Of a stretch of DNA of 64,000 nucleotides, positions 25,058 through 33,160 are shown piece after piece (positions within the stretch are counted from its first letter, which is position 1; the number at the start of each line of letters is the position of its first letter). The position numbers and the translations under genes were made by a program. Origin of the DNA: Liquorilactobacillus ghanensis DSM 18630 (GTDB lineage Bacteria > Bacillota > Bacilli > Lactobacillales > Lactobacillaceae); the NCBI RefSeq assembly GCF_001435235.1, contig NZ_AZGB01000015.1, positions 67,117 through 131,116 on the forward strand, given 5' to 3'. The notes below the pieces were generated by a model, which saw only the letters and a program-made list of their open reading frames with translations, made no database searches and was not told the DNA's origin.

Positions 25058-25593
25058 ATGGCAAAAAAATATTCCTGCAAACATTTAAGAACAAAACATA
25101 CATACCAACTTTATAAAAAAAGACCGGCTAATCCTAAACGAAGAAAAGACCTCTTAGTTGAAAAATCAAAAAGAAGAAGATTATTACTAGTTCTGATGCT
25201 AGCAGCCACCTCAATAATCTATTTTTTATGGTTTTTTATCAAAAGAAATGCTATCAATAAAAAAAATCATTTTCCACAAAAAAAGTTTCTAATTTAATAA
25301 ACAAATTTTCTAAAAAAGTTAGTATTCAAAAAACAACTAATTCAAATGAAAATATTGAAATTTTAAAAAGTTTCTTATAAAACGGATTTAAGATTGTTTC
25401 CGTTTTATATAATGGAGAAAGAATCGACAAAACAATTGATGAGAATCAAGCTGCACAAAACGTTATTCACAACGATTTATCAATCGGTTATCTAAAAAAT
25501 AATTTAGTCGTGGAAAAATCGTCAATCAGCTCGACTGATAGCAAAAACCTCCCCAAGCAACGTATTCGATTTCATTTTTTCTACTCATATTAA
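25058..25593 (+). pseudogene. Decayed gene for a membrane-anchored basic protein
   Basis: AAAGAGGAGA precedes an ATG that opens a very basic N-terminus and one membrane helix (about residues 41-61, LLLVLMLAATSIIYFLWFFI). The frame stops at 25295-25297, but adding one A to the seven-A run near 25280 restores the downstream frame: KVSNLINKFSKKVS..., a TAA at 25378-25380, then NGFKIVSVLYNGERIDK to a stop at 25591-25593. The intact protein would have had about 178 residues with an extracytoplasmic C-terminal part. Two lesions argue for decay rather than programmed frameshifting. The family is unknown. Confidence 0.65.
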
Positions 25594-25616
25594 GGAAAAC
25601 AACCATTTGAAAAGTA

Positions 25617-25658
25617 AAAGAGGCTGTCGAAAATTTAAAACGCTTTTCGATAGCCTCT
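25617..25658. terminator. Bidirectional terminator-like hairpin
   Basis: AGAGGCTGTCGAAAA pairs with TTTTCGATAGCCTCT (one mismatch) between the decayed plus-strand gene and the convergent minus-strand gene at 25703-25996. A T-rich tail is present on both strands, though short. Confidence 0.75.
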
Positions 25659-25702
25659 CTCATTTGAAGTTTACAAGCCTAGTTATTTACTTCAAACCTA
25701 GC

Positions 25703-25996
25703 TCAGTTTCTACTAGTTTGAGCATAAAATTTTAAATGACTTTTAAGATATCGTAATAACTCCGTTTCATTGTGAAACTCATGTGGACTCTTTTGACCAT
25801 GAAGTCTTAAAGAAATCTTATTGATTTTGATTCTTCCTGTCCAAGTATAGGTATGCTCAACAATGAAACGATTATTAAGATGTCCCTTGCCAAATTTCAG
25901 CACGTAGACCTTTTCGGGAACGATTAACGGGTTGACGTGCTCTTTTTTATAATTAATCTTATTTGCCTGTAAAAAGTTTTTTGTTTTCCGCAGCAT
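25703..25996 (-). CDS. Hypothetical protein
   Basis: The 97-residue protein is basic and probably cytoplasmic (MLRKTKNFLQANKIN... FIVEHTYTWTGRIKINKISLR). The ATG at 25996 is 8 nt after GGAGG; an upstream in-frame ATG at 26023 lacks a ribosome site. It has a predicted mixed alpha/beta fold and no recognisable motif. It stands alone between a bidirectional hairpin and tRNA-Glu, at the edge of the accessory stretch. Confidence 0.6.
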   Translation of the reverse strand: MLRKTKNFLQANKINYKKEHVNPLIVPEKVYVLKFGKGHLNNRFIVEHTYTWTGRIKINKISLRLHGQKSPHEFHNETELLRYLKSHLKFYAQTSRN

Positions 25997-26102
25997 GTCA
26001 TGTCCCTCCTTAATCTTCATCATCTCATGCTATAATCAAATATCTATTATCAACATTATAGACACTCTGCCTTGATCTAGCAATCCTTTTAAGCTGAAAA
26101 AC

Positions 26103-26128
26103 AAAAAAAGTCCATCAGCACGATGGAC
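26103..26128 (-). terminator. Intrinsic terminator of tRNA-Glu
   Basis: GTCCATC-GTGCT-GATGGAC on the minus strand is followed by seven T, 17 nt past the tRNA 3' end. Confidence 0.88.
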
Positions 26129-26144
26129 AATTTCACAGCTATCA

Positions 26145-26217
26145 TCACCCGTACGGGAATCGAACCCGTAACTCCGCCTTGAGAGGGCGACGTCTTAACC
26201 AATTTGACCAACGGGCA
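26145..26217 (-). tRNA. tRNA-Glu(CUC)
   Basis: The sequence follows the Bacillus-type tRNA-Glu (CCCGTTGGTCAA, GGTTAAGAC, T-arm GGGTTCGATTCCC). The anticodon loop CTCTCAA gives anticodon CUC for GAG codons. The first two acceptor pairs are wobbles. CCA is not encoded. It is a single gene with its own terminator. Confidence 0.92.
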
Positions 26218-26365
26218 AAATACTCTTTTAATTATACAGCAAAACAGATTCTTGTCAATTGTTTTTTGATTTTTACTTCATCAACAATAGTCCTTAAATA
26301 AAAATAGCTGCATAAAATTATCCATCGTGCCGCATCTTACCACAATCGTTTTAATTAGCCTCATG

Positions 26366-26878
26366 TCAATTTTCAAATTTTCCATTCAATTCTGAAATTG
26401 CTTGAAAATCATGATTATAATATTGAACTTTTATTATTTCATTATTAACACTAATTATCGCAAAAGTTCCTCCTAAGCGGGCATATTCCCCCCGCGGTAA
26501 GCTGATACTTCCTGGATTCAAAAACAAGCAATGCTCATTCATTTCAAACCCTAACCGATGAGTATGACCAAAAAAGCAAAAATCAGCTCGTTGTTGCTGC
26601 GATGCTAATTTTAAATTTTCCATACTAAAATTAACTTGGTAAAGGTGTCCGTGTGTCAGCCAAATGCGCTTTTTTTCAAATGTAATCAGCTGATCATTTT
26701 TAAACGCTGGATCATAGTCACAATTTCCAGCGACAACATGATATGTTTTAAATAGTTCATCATTGGCTGGTAATTCTGAATCACCACAATGAATAAACAA
26801 ATCAATATCCGATTGATAGTGTTCCAGCAATCGCACCAAAATATCACGGTCACCATGACTATCACTAACTACCAACAT
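26366..26878 (-). CDS. Metallophosphoesterase, YfcE/MJ0936 family
   Basis: The 170-residue product carries the calcineurin-like phosphoesterase motifs in order: LVVSDSHGD, LFIHCGDSE, VVAGNCDYD, WLTHGH and FFGHTHRL, which bind two metal ions. Family members hydrolyse phosphodiesters or small phosphate esters. The ATG at 26878 is used because the family starts MLVVSDSHGD; GGGTGA about 13 nt upstream is the only ribosome site, and the gene lies 7 nt after rdgB, so coupling is likely. Confidence 0.88.
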   Translation of the reverse strand: MLVVSDSHGDRDILVRLLEHYQSDIDLFIHCGDSELPANDELFKTYHVVAGNCDYDPAFKNDQLITFEKKRIWLTHGHLYQVNFSMENLKLASQQQRADFCFFGHTHRLGFEMNEHCLFLNPGSISLPRGEYARLGGTFAIISVNNEIIKVQYYNHDFQAISELNGKFEN

Positions 26879-26885
26879 TTTGAAA

Positions 26886-27485
26886 TTAGTGTTCACCCGC
26901 TTGCCACCACCCATCAAATTTTTGGTTCAATGCTTGAATTGCTTTACCGCGATGACTCACTTGATTTTTTTCTGCTGAAGTCAATTCAGCAAAAGTCTTG
27001 CCTAATTCCGGCAAATAAAACAACGGATCATAGCCAAAACCATCCTTTCCACGTGGTCCAGTCAAAATAGTGCCCTTAACTTCGCTACTGACTGTCAACG
27101 GTTGACGCTTAGGTCGTGTTACAACTAACGAGGTATGAAAAACAGCATCACGTTGTGAAATTCCTGCTAACTCACGCAATAATTTCGCATTATTAGCTGC
27201 ATCATCATGATCGCCTGCATATCGTGCTGAATGAATCCCTGGTCTGCCATCCAAAGCCGCAACCATTAAACCGGAATCGTCGGCCAGTGTCACTGTTCCC
27301 AGCAAATCAGTCAGTGTTTGGGCTTTAATCATTGCGTTCTCGGTAAATGAAGCCCCATTTTCAACAATTGGCGGTACCTCATCTAAGTCATTCAAGGTCA
27401 AAACCTCAAAAGCACGCGGTTCAAAAAAAGCGCGGAATTCTCGTGCTTTACCTTTATTCTGAGTTGCAATTAAAATTCTCTTCAA
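26886..27485 (-). CDS. rdgB: XTP/dITP diphosphatase (HAM1/RdgB)
   Basis: The 199-residue protein begins ILIATQNKGKAREF and contains ENGASFTENAMIKAQ, ADDSGLMVAALDGRPGIHSARYAG and GFGYDPLFY, the full Ham1 signature set. It removes non-canonical purine nucleotides (ITP, XTP and dITP) from the pool. It starts with TTG at 27485 after AGGAG, and is followed closely by the phosphoesterase gene. Confidence 0.93.
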   Translation of the reverse strand: MKRILIATQNKGKAREFRAFFEPRAFEVLTLNDLDEVPPIVENGASFTENAMIKAQTLTDLLGTVTLADDSGLMVAALDGRPGIHSARYAGDHDDAANNAKLLRELAGISQRDAVFHTSLVVTRPKRQPLTVSSEVKGTILTGPRGKDGFGYDPLFYLPELGKTFAELTSAEKNQVSHRGKAIQALNQKFDGWWQAGEH

Positions 27486-27635
27486 TATTTTTCTCCTGTC
27501 GGATATATTCTATCTAAATTATACGCAAATCAAGTACAAAATTTCAAGCGATTAAAAACTTTAGCGATTCTTTTACCCGTCTTTAACAACTTCAAGGTAT
27601 AATAGTTTTATAGACCATATTAGAGGAGAGTCGTC

Positions 27636-28139
27636 ATGGACGAAAACAAATACCAAGAACTGGTGGAGAATAAGGAATTAGCTACCTTATTAGGCTACGA
27701 AGCCTTACGTGATATGTTGCTGCCGGATTTATTAGGAAGTAATTCAAATATCTTGTATTGGGCAGGCAAACGCTTAGCCCGTAAATTCAATCTTGCTAAA
27801 GATGAAGATCTGCCGCTTTTTTTTACCGCCAGTAACTGGGGTAAATTAGAACGAATTAAAGCTAAACGGCAACAACAGTTATTCAAGTTATCCGGTCCAA
27901 TCGTAGCCTTACGTTTGAAACAAAAAACCCCCGAGTTTCAACTTGAAGCTGGTTTCTTAGCTGAAACAATTCAAAATCAAGTTGGTTTTTTGACCGAAGC
28001 GATTATTCAGAGTCAAGATGTGCGTCATGGTAGTGTCAGCATCTTAGCCCAACTGGATTTGTCTGATCCAATTGATCCAGCAATGATGCCAACCGTCAAA
28101 CCTTTACAATTAAATTCAAAATCAAATTCTGAACAATAG
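27636..28139 (+). CDS. yslB: YslB family protein (DUF2507)
   Basis: The 167-residue cytoplasmic protein has the DUF2507 features LLGYEALRDMLLPDLLG, ILYWAGKRLAR and the C-terminal SILAQLD. The function of the family is not established; in Bacillus yslB neighbours racE and trxA, and here it is convergent with trxA. The start has GAGGAGAG. It shares a bidirectional terminator with trxA. Confidence 0.85.
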   Translation: MDENKYQELVENKELATLLGYEALRDMLLPDLLGSNSNILYWAGKRLARKFNLAKDEDLPLFFTASNWGKLERIKAKRQQQLFKLSGPIVALRLKQKTPEFQLEAGFLAETIQNQVGFLTEAIIQSQDVRHGSVSILAQLDLSDPIDPAMMPTVKPLQLNSKSNSEQ

Positions 28140-28147
28140 CTATGTTG

Positions 28148-28191
28148 AAAAAACGGCGAAAGCAATCGATTGAATGTTTTCGCCGTTTTTT
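28148..28191. terminator. Bidirectional terminator between yslB and trxA
   Basis: AAAACGGCGAAA at one side pairs with TTTTCGCCGTTTT at the other, giving runs of A and T flanking the stem on both strands, 10-25 nt from both stops. Confidence 0.85.
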
Positions 28192-28213
28192 AAGTTCTGG
28201 TGTCTTAAAATTT

Positions 28214-28525
28214 CTATATATATTGTTCTAATTTACTTTTAATTTGTTCTTTTGGATGATAGCCGACTAATGTATCAACTACCTGACCATCTTTTTTGAT
28301 TAACAGAGTCGGAATACTCATAATTCCAAATTCACTGGCCACTTGTTTATTCTGATCAACATCAACTTTGCCAAATGAAACCTTATCATTCATTTCTTCA
28401 TCAAGTTCTTCAACAACTGGACTTTGCATCCGGCATGGACCACACCAAGTTGCCCAAAAATCTGTTAAAGTCACGCCTGTTTTAGTTGCTTCTTCAAAAG
28501 TTGTATCAGTTAATTCTTTTACCAT
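28214..28525 (-). CDS. trxA: Thioredoxin
   Basis: The 103-residue protein has the redox centre WCGPC at residues 27-31, the cis-proline loop IMSIPTL and the C-terminal VGYHPKEQ. It reduces protein disulfides with NADPH through thioredoxin reductase. The ATG at 28525 follows AGGAGG; longer in-frame extensions toward 28603 lack support. It is 77 nt downstream of mutS2, probably in one transcript. Confidence 0.95.
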   Translation of the reverse strand: MVKELTDTTFEEATKTGVTLTDFWATWCGPCRMQSPVVEELDEEMNDKVSFGKVDVDQNKQVASEFGIMSIPTLLIKKDGQVVDTLVGYHPKEQIKSKLEQYI

Positions 28526-28602
28526 TTTTGTATTCCTCCTGCTTATTCTTTGTAAATAAATCATATCAGATATTTTTTTAAACTCAATAAATTTGCTTAG
28601 CA

Positions 28603-30960
28603 TTATTTCAGTTCAACAATCGTTGCTCCACTGCCACCAGCATTTGGTGGAGCGGCTTTAAAGCTTTTTACTCGTCGATTTTGCTGTAGATACTTAGTTA
28701 TCCCTGAACGTAAAGCACCGGTGCCTTTTCCATGGACGATCGTCACTGACTCATATCCGGCCAACAAAGCAGCATCCAAATAGCGATCAACTTTTGTCAT
28801 TGCAGCTTCATAGCGTTCTCCACGCAAATCCAATGTTGGAGAAACATGAACTTGGCTGGCCGATTTAAATGACGAGCGGGCTTTCCCTGTTTGCGTAGGT
28901 AGCTTAACCTTTTCCAGATTAGCTTCATCAATCCGCATTTTTAAACTGCCAAGCTGAACTTCCCATTGATGCTTTCCGGTTTTTTCTAACAAAACCCCAG
29001 CTTGCTCATAAGGTTTGACCATTACATCATCCCCCACTTGCAATTGCTGCGCCAATTTAGCTCGCCTTAAGATTCGATTGTGCGGTAAAGTAACTGGCTG
29101 ATGCAACTGATCAAGTTTCGTTTTAGCTGAAATTAATTGGTCTTCTTTAACCCCTTGGCCAGCCGTTAACCGCAGCTGCCGCAACTGACTGATAATTTTA
29201 TCAGCTTTTTCAGTAGCCTGATCGACTAATTCGTTAGCTTTAGTTTTGGCTTGCTGCAGCATTTGTTCCCGCTGCTGATTAAATTGATCAAAATTTTGGC
29301 TCAACTCCTGGTGTAGTTTAGCAGCTTCATCTAAATGCTGTTGAAGCTGTATCTTTTCTTCCTCGGCTTGCTGTCTTTTTTGTACTAAATCTTGAATCAT
29401 TTGATTAAGATCTTGATCTTGTTGCGTTGTTAAGCTGCGTGCAGCCGCCACAATTTTGAGCGGTAGACCCAACCGTTGTGAAATCTCAAAAGCATTACTT
29501 TGACCAGGAACTCCCACCAGCAAACGGTAAGTTGGTTCCAAAGTCTGACTATTAAATTCCATGCTGGCATTGATAGTTGCTGGCCGTTCAAAAGCATAAG
29601 CCTTCAATTCAGGATAATGTGTCGTAGCAACAACTTCTGCCCCCGAGGCAGCTAAAGCATCCAAGATGGCAATTGCTAATGCCGCACCTTCTTGCGGATC
29701 TGTTCCAGCTCCCAACTCATCCAATAAAACCAAAGACTGATGATTGCTATCCTTTAAAATACTGACAATATTTGTCATGTGTGAAGAAAAAGTACTCAAA
29801 CTTTGTTCAATGGATTGCTCGTCACCAATATCTGCAAAAATTTCTGCAAAAATTCCTAAGCGACTGCCTTCATATGCTGGAATAAACAATCCCGACTGCC
29901 CCATTAATTGAATCAGTCCTAAAGTTTTCAACGTGATCGTTTTCCCGCCCGTATTCGGACCTGTAATTACGATCGTTTGATAATCCTGACCGAGCATAAT
30001 ATCATTGCGAACAGCCTGTTGCTGATCTAGCAATGGATGCCAAGCTTGCCGTAAATAAAGTTGATTTTTCTGAGAAATTCTTGGTTCTGTTGCCCTAAGT
30101 TGTTGAGCATAGCGCGCCTTTGCACTTGCAAAATCAAATTCTCCCAGTAAACGATAATTCTCAGCTATTTCAGTAATATATGGTGCCAATGCTGCTGAAA
30201 GTTCCCGCAAAATTCGTTGAATTTCTTCGCGTTCATTTGCTTGGTGTTCTCTCAGACGATTATTTAATTCAACCACTACTGCCGGTTCAATGAACAAGGT
30301 TTGTCCTGAAGCACTCTGATCGTGAACAACTCCACCGAAACGAGTTCGATATTCTTGTTTGACTGGAATAACATAGCGCTCATCGCGAATCGTAATTACC
30401 GGCTCACTTAAATATTTAGCATTTTTGCCGCGAATTAATGAATTCAACTGACTGCGCAAATGCAATTCTGTTTGCCGAATTGAACGACGAATTGCTGCTA
30501 ATTTAGTTGAGGCATCATCAGTTACATGACCATCACTTTCAAGTGAACGCAATAACGTTTTAGTCAATTGTGGCAAAGTTTCTAACTGCTGTGCCAATTG
30601 ATCAAGTGACTGCAGCTCCACTTCTTCCTCCGTTAATTGAGCAAAAAAGCGCTGAATCCTTCCGGCCGCACGTAAAACTTTGGTAATTGCCGCTAGTTCT
30701 TTTCCATTGAGCACCGCTCCAATTTTCAAACGTTTTAATTGCGGACGAATATCACTTAATTTAGGTAATGGAAAATCAGTCTTTAACCGCCAAATATCCA
30801 AAGCATCCTTGGTCCGTGCCAAAGCTGTTCGAATTACAGTTTCATCTGCTGAAGGAGCTAGCTGGTCAAGCAACTGCCGTCCTCTAGGTGTCACCAAATA
30901 CACGGAAATCTGCTGCTTAATTTTATCATATTCTAATGTCTGCAGCACTTTTTGATTCAC
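28603..30960 (-). CDS. mutS2: Endonuclease MutS2
   Basis: The 785-residue protein lacks the mismatch-recognition domain of MutS. It has the core helical region, the MutS ATPase (Walker A ITGPNTGGKT at about 331-340, Walker B LVLLDELGAGTDP), a coiled coil (about 510-600, Gln/Glu-rich) and a C-terminal Smr domain (LDLRGERYEAAM, IVHGKGTGALR) with nuclease or ribosome-splitting activity. MutS2 limits homologous recombination and, in Bacillus, rescues collided ribosomes. The start is GTG at 30960 after GGGGG. It lies in a zapA-cvpA-mutS2-trxA series. Confidence 0.95.
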   Translation of the reverse strand: MNQKVLQTLEYDKIKQQISVYLVTPRGRQLLDQLAPSADETVIRTALARTKDALDIWRLKTDFPLPKLSDIRPQLKRLKIGAVLNGKELAAITKVLRAAGRIQRFFAQLTEEEVELQSLDQLAQQLETLPQLTKTLLRSLESDGHVTDDASTKLAAIRRSIRQTELHLRSQLNSLIRGKNAKYLSEPVITIRDERYVIPVKQEYRTRFGGVVHDQSASGQTLFIEPAVVVELNNRLREHQANEREEIQRILRELSAALAPYITEIAENYRLLGEFDFASAKARYAQQLRATEPRISQKNQLYLRQAWHPLLDQQQAVRNDIMLGQDYQTIVITGPNTGGKTITLKTLGLIQLMGQSGLFIPAYEGSRLGIFAEIFADIGDEQSIEQSLSTFSSHMTNIVSILKDSNHQSLVLLDELGAGTDPQEGAALAIAILDALAASGAEVVATTHYPELKAYAFERPATINASMEFNSQTLEPTYRLLVGVPGQSNAFEISQRLGLPLKIVAAARSLTTQQDQDLNQMIQDLVQKRQQAEEEKIQLQQHLDEAAKLHQELSQNFDQFNQQREQMLQQAKTKANELVDQATEKADKIISQLRQLRLTAGQGVKEDQLISAKTKLDQLHQPVTLPHNRILRRAKLAQQLQVGDDVMVKPYEQAGVLLEKTGKHQWEVQLGSLKMRIDEANLEKVKLPTQTGKARSSFKSASQVHVSPTLDLRGERYEAAMTKVDRYLDAALLAGYESVTIVHGKGTGALRSGITKYLQQNRRVKSFKAAPPNAGGSGATIVELK

Positions 30961-30988
30961 TGAACTTCCCCCTAATTTCTATCTTATA

Positions 30989-31492
30989 CTAATTAAAAAA
31001 ACTGCTGGTCAGCTCCGGCAGCCGTTGCAAAATCAATTGAGCAACCGATGAATTATTAATTGCTTGATGCAAGGAAACGTTTGGCCAAGCTGTTAGTAAC
31101 TTCAGTCCAATAAAAATCAATACAATAGTAAAAATAACTGCCAATATTCCGCCTGAGATGGCATTCAATCCATGAATTATCGGCAATTTAGTCACTCGTG
31201 TAAAAATTGAAAAAATTCGAAACAGCCGACTGACGATCATACCGCCAATCAACAAAATCAAAACATATGCCAACCAATATCCCAATTGGTTTGTTAACGG
31301 AAAATCAGTTTTAGTGAAAATACTTGTTAAAAATGGCTGAAGTAATTTTCCCAATACCGGTGCCAACCAGCTTGCTAACCAAATCAGCACAGCTCCGGAC
31401 AACAGATCTAATATCATCTGAATCAATCCGCGAGCAGCTCCTCTAAAATAAGCGATTACCAAAATAGCTGCAATTAAAATCGAAATCAGCAT
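30989..31492 (-). CDS. CvpA family membrane protein
   Basis: The 167-residue protein has four membrane helices and the CvpA signature (YFRGAARGLIQMILDLLSGA). CvpA relatives are linked to colicin V production and envelope integrity in other bacteria; the role in Firmicutes is not settled. It is 8 nt downstream of zapA and 28 nt before mutS2, the usual lactobacillar order. Confidence 0.88.
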   Translation of the reverse strand: MLISILIAAILVIAYFRGAARGLIQMILDLLSGAVLIWLASWLAPVLGKLLQPFLTSIFTKTDFPLTNQLGYWLAYVLILLIGGMIVSRLFRIFSIFTRVTKLPIIHGLNAISGGILAVIFTIVLIFIGLKLLTAWPNVSLHQAINNSSVAQLILQRLPELTSSFFN

Positions 31493-31500
31493 TGACTCAC

Positions 31501-31764
31501 CTACTCTGTTTTGTTCGAATGTTCATTTTCCTGCTTGGTTTCTTTTAATTCTGCTGCTTTATATAATTGATCAGAAACTGCGTTGACTGCCAACAAAATG
31601 GCTGCCCTTTCATCACTGATCGTTGGCAGCATTTCTTTAATTTCATCTAGTTGCTGATTAACCAACTTAACAACTGCCTTCATATGCTCCGGAGTACTGT
31701 CACCGACAATCACGTAATTTTTACCGTTGATGCGGGCCTTAAAGCGTTTCTTCCCTTCCGCCAT
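31501..31764 (-). CDS. zapA: Cell division protein ZapA
   Basis: The 87-residue protein has the ZapA fold: a beta start KARINGKNYVIVGDSTPEHM and a long helix VNQQLDEIKEMLPTISDERAAILLAVNAVSDQL that dimerises. ZapA bundles FtsZ filaments at the division ring. AAAGGAG precedes the ATG. It begins the zapA-cvpA-mutS2-trxA transcript; the preceding terminator at 31843-31869 isolates it from yrzB. Confidence 0.9.
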   Translation of the reverse strand: MAEGKKRFKARINGKNYVIVGDSTPEHMKAVVKLVNQQLDEIKEMLPTISDERAAILLAVNAVSDQLYKAAELKETKQENEHSNKTE

Positions 31765-31842
31765 TAAGATCTCTCTCCTTTCATATTAACCAATTTTAGC
31801 ATAATCTGCTATTATTTGAGTCAAAGTATCATAAATTTTAAT

Positions 31843-31869
31843 AAAAAAGCTGGGAATCATCCCAGCTTT
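31843..31869 (-). terminator. Intrinsic terminator of the ireB-ruvX-yrzB operon
   Basis: On the minus strand AAAGCTGGGA-TGA-TTCCCAGCTTT is followed by TTTATT, 21 nt past the yrzB stop. Confidence 0.88.
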
Positions 31870-31889
31870 AATCAAAATTGTCGAATCAT

Positions 31890-32174
31890 TTATTGCAATT
31901 TTTCATCATTTAGGAAAGTATCAAGTACACCTTCGACCATATCCCATTCATCATCATTTTCAATATCATGTAGTTGAGCCTCATTGGCTGAGCCTTCATC
32001 AGGGTCATATGAAAATGCCAGAACATCTACTTGTTCTTCTGGTTGCGAGTCAGCCGGTATCAATAAAATATAGGATTTTCCATAGTCATCCGACTCAAAA
32101 GTAAATAAGATTTGGTAAAGTGTTTCGTTGCCTTGATCATCAACCAAAGTAATTAAATCATCTGTTTCTTTCAT
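31890..32174 (-). CDS. yrzB: DUF1292 family protein YrzB
   Basis: The 94-residue, very acidic protein has the DUF1292 pattern ITLVDDQGNETLYQILFTFE and VLAFSYDPDE. Its function is unknown. It is third in the conserved ireB-ruvX-yrzB operon; the ribosome site GAGGA precedes the ATG at 32174. Confidence 0.9.
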   Translation of the reverse strand: MKETDDLITLVDDQGNETLYQILFTFESDDYGKSYILLIPADSQPEEQVDVLAFSYDPDEGSANEAQLHDIENDDEWDMVEGVLDTFLNDEKLQ

Positions 32175-32191
32175 AAATAGTCCTCACTTTT

Positions 32192-32626
32192 TTATTGTAG
32201 CAGACGTCCATGACGATCCAAATAACTCTGTAGGATCAATCCAGCGGCTACTTTATCAATCACTTTTTTGCGTTTTCGGCGTGAAGTATCTGCCTGTTCA
32301 ACCAGCATTCGTTCAGCTTCCACAGTTGTCAATCGCTCATCTTGATAATCAATCGGTAAATGAAACTGCTTTTCCAACAGCTCGCCATAATTCTTAGCTG
32401 CTGCCACCCGTGGACCTGAAGTGTTATTCATATTTTTAGGCAATCCCAATACAAAGCCGCCAACTTGGTACCGTTCTACCAGTTCAGCCACTCGATCTAT
32501 TCCAAATTGGCCTGCATCCTCATTGATCGGAATAATTTCAACTCCTTGAGCAGTCCAACCCAGCAAATCACTCACAGCGATTCCAACCGTTTTAGAACCG
32601 ACATCTAGCCCCATCAATCGGTTCAC
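32192..32626 (-). CDS. ruvX: Putative Holliday junction resolvase RuvX (YqgF family)
   Basis: The 144-residue RNase H-like protein begins [16 protein letters not shown] and has [29 protein letters not shown] and [14 protein letters not shown], the full YqgF set. Family members process 16S rRNA ends or cut branched DNA. Its start overlaps the ireB stop in an ATGA junction. Confidence 0.93.
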   Translation of the reverse strand: MNRLMGLDVGSKTVGIAVSDLLGWTAQGVEIIPINEDAGQFGIDRVAELVERYQVGGFVLGLPKNMNNTSGPRVAAAKNYGELLEKQFHLPIDYQDERLTTVEAERMLVEQADTSRRKRKKVIDKVAAGLILQSYLDRHGRLLQ

Positions 32627-32886
32627 TTGTTTTCCTCCTTATTCAAATAGTACCGCACTAATTCTTCCACAATCTCATCACGTTCGTGTTTCCGAATCAA
32701 GTTCCGGGCATCATTTAATCTTGGAATATAAGCCGGGTCGCCTGAAAGCAAGTAGCCAACTATTTGATTAATGGGATTATATCCTTTTTCTTCCAATGCA
32801 TGGTAGACCGTTTCCAGCGTATCACGAATATCTTTTCGATCACCATCTTCAAAAGAAAAATACATTGTCTTATCTAACGAACTCAT
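32623..32886 (-). CDS. ireB: IreB family regulatory phosphoprotein
   Basis: The 87-residue protein begins [14 protein letters not shown] and contains [35 protein letters not shown], typical of IreB/YrzL. In Enterococcus faecalis IreB is phosphorylated by the PASTA kinase IreK on N-terminal threonines and affects cephalosporin resistance; Thr7 here is the candidate. The ATG at 32886 is chosen because GGAGGTG lies 6 nt upstream, while an in-frame GTG is part of that site. Confidence 0.9.
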   Translation of the reverse strand: MSSLDKTMYFSFEDGDRKDIRDTLETVYHALEEKGYNPINQIVGYLLSGDPAYIPRLNDARNLIRKHERDEIVEELVRYYLNKEENK

Positions 32887-33106
32887 CGCAAGCACCTCCG
32901 CTTTGCATCACAACTCCTATGGTTCATTCTACTAGAGAAAAAAGAACGTCACAATCAAAAAACATGCTTGTAACCTATCCGTAACAGAATTGTTAAAACA
33001 ATTACACCAAAATTCCGCTATTTTCACTCTGATAGTAAAATACGCAATTTCATTCAAGTTAATAATACTTATCGGATTCAATTAATTAATTTTTAATCAT
33101 TAATTA

Positions 33107-33146
33107 ATAAAATACGGATCAGCTTTGAAAATTCTTGACCCGTATT
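33107..33146 (-). terminator. Intrinsic terminator of alaS
   Basis: On the minus strand ATACGGGTCA pairs with TGATCCGTAT (one mismatch), followed by TTTATT. It lies just past the alaS stop at 33161. The gap up to ireB (32887-33106) is AT-rich with no further feature. Confidence 0.8.
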
Positions 33147-33160
33147 GATAATTTTAAATT

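Noticed and set aside
25058-25593. Programmed frameshift gene
   Set aside because: The A-run could slip, but a second in-frame stop 96 nt downstream would still end the product, so decay is simpler.
22898-26217. Intact prophage or integrative element between the two tRNA genes
   Set aside because: No integrase, structural, replication or conjugation gene is present, and no exact tRNA 3'-end repeat was found; only a degenerate terminator-tail repeat is seen.
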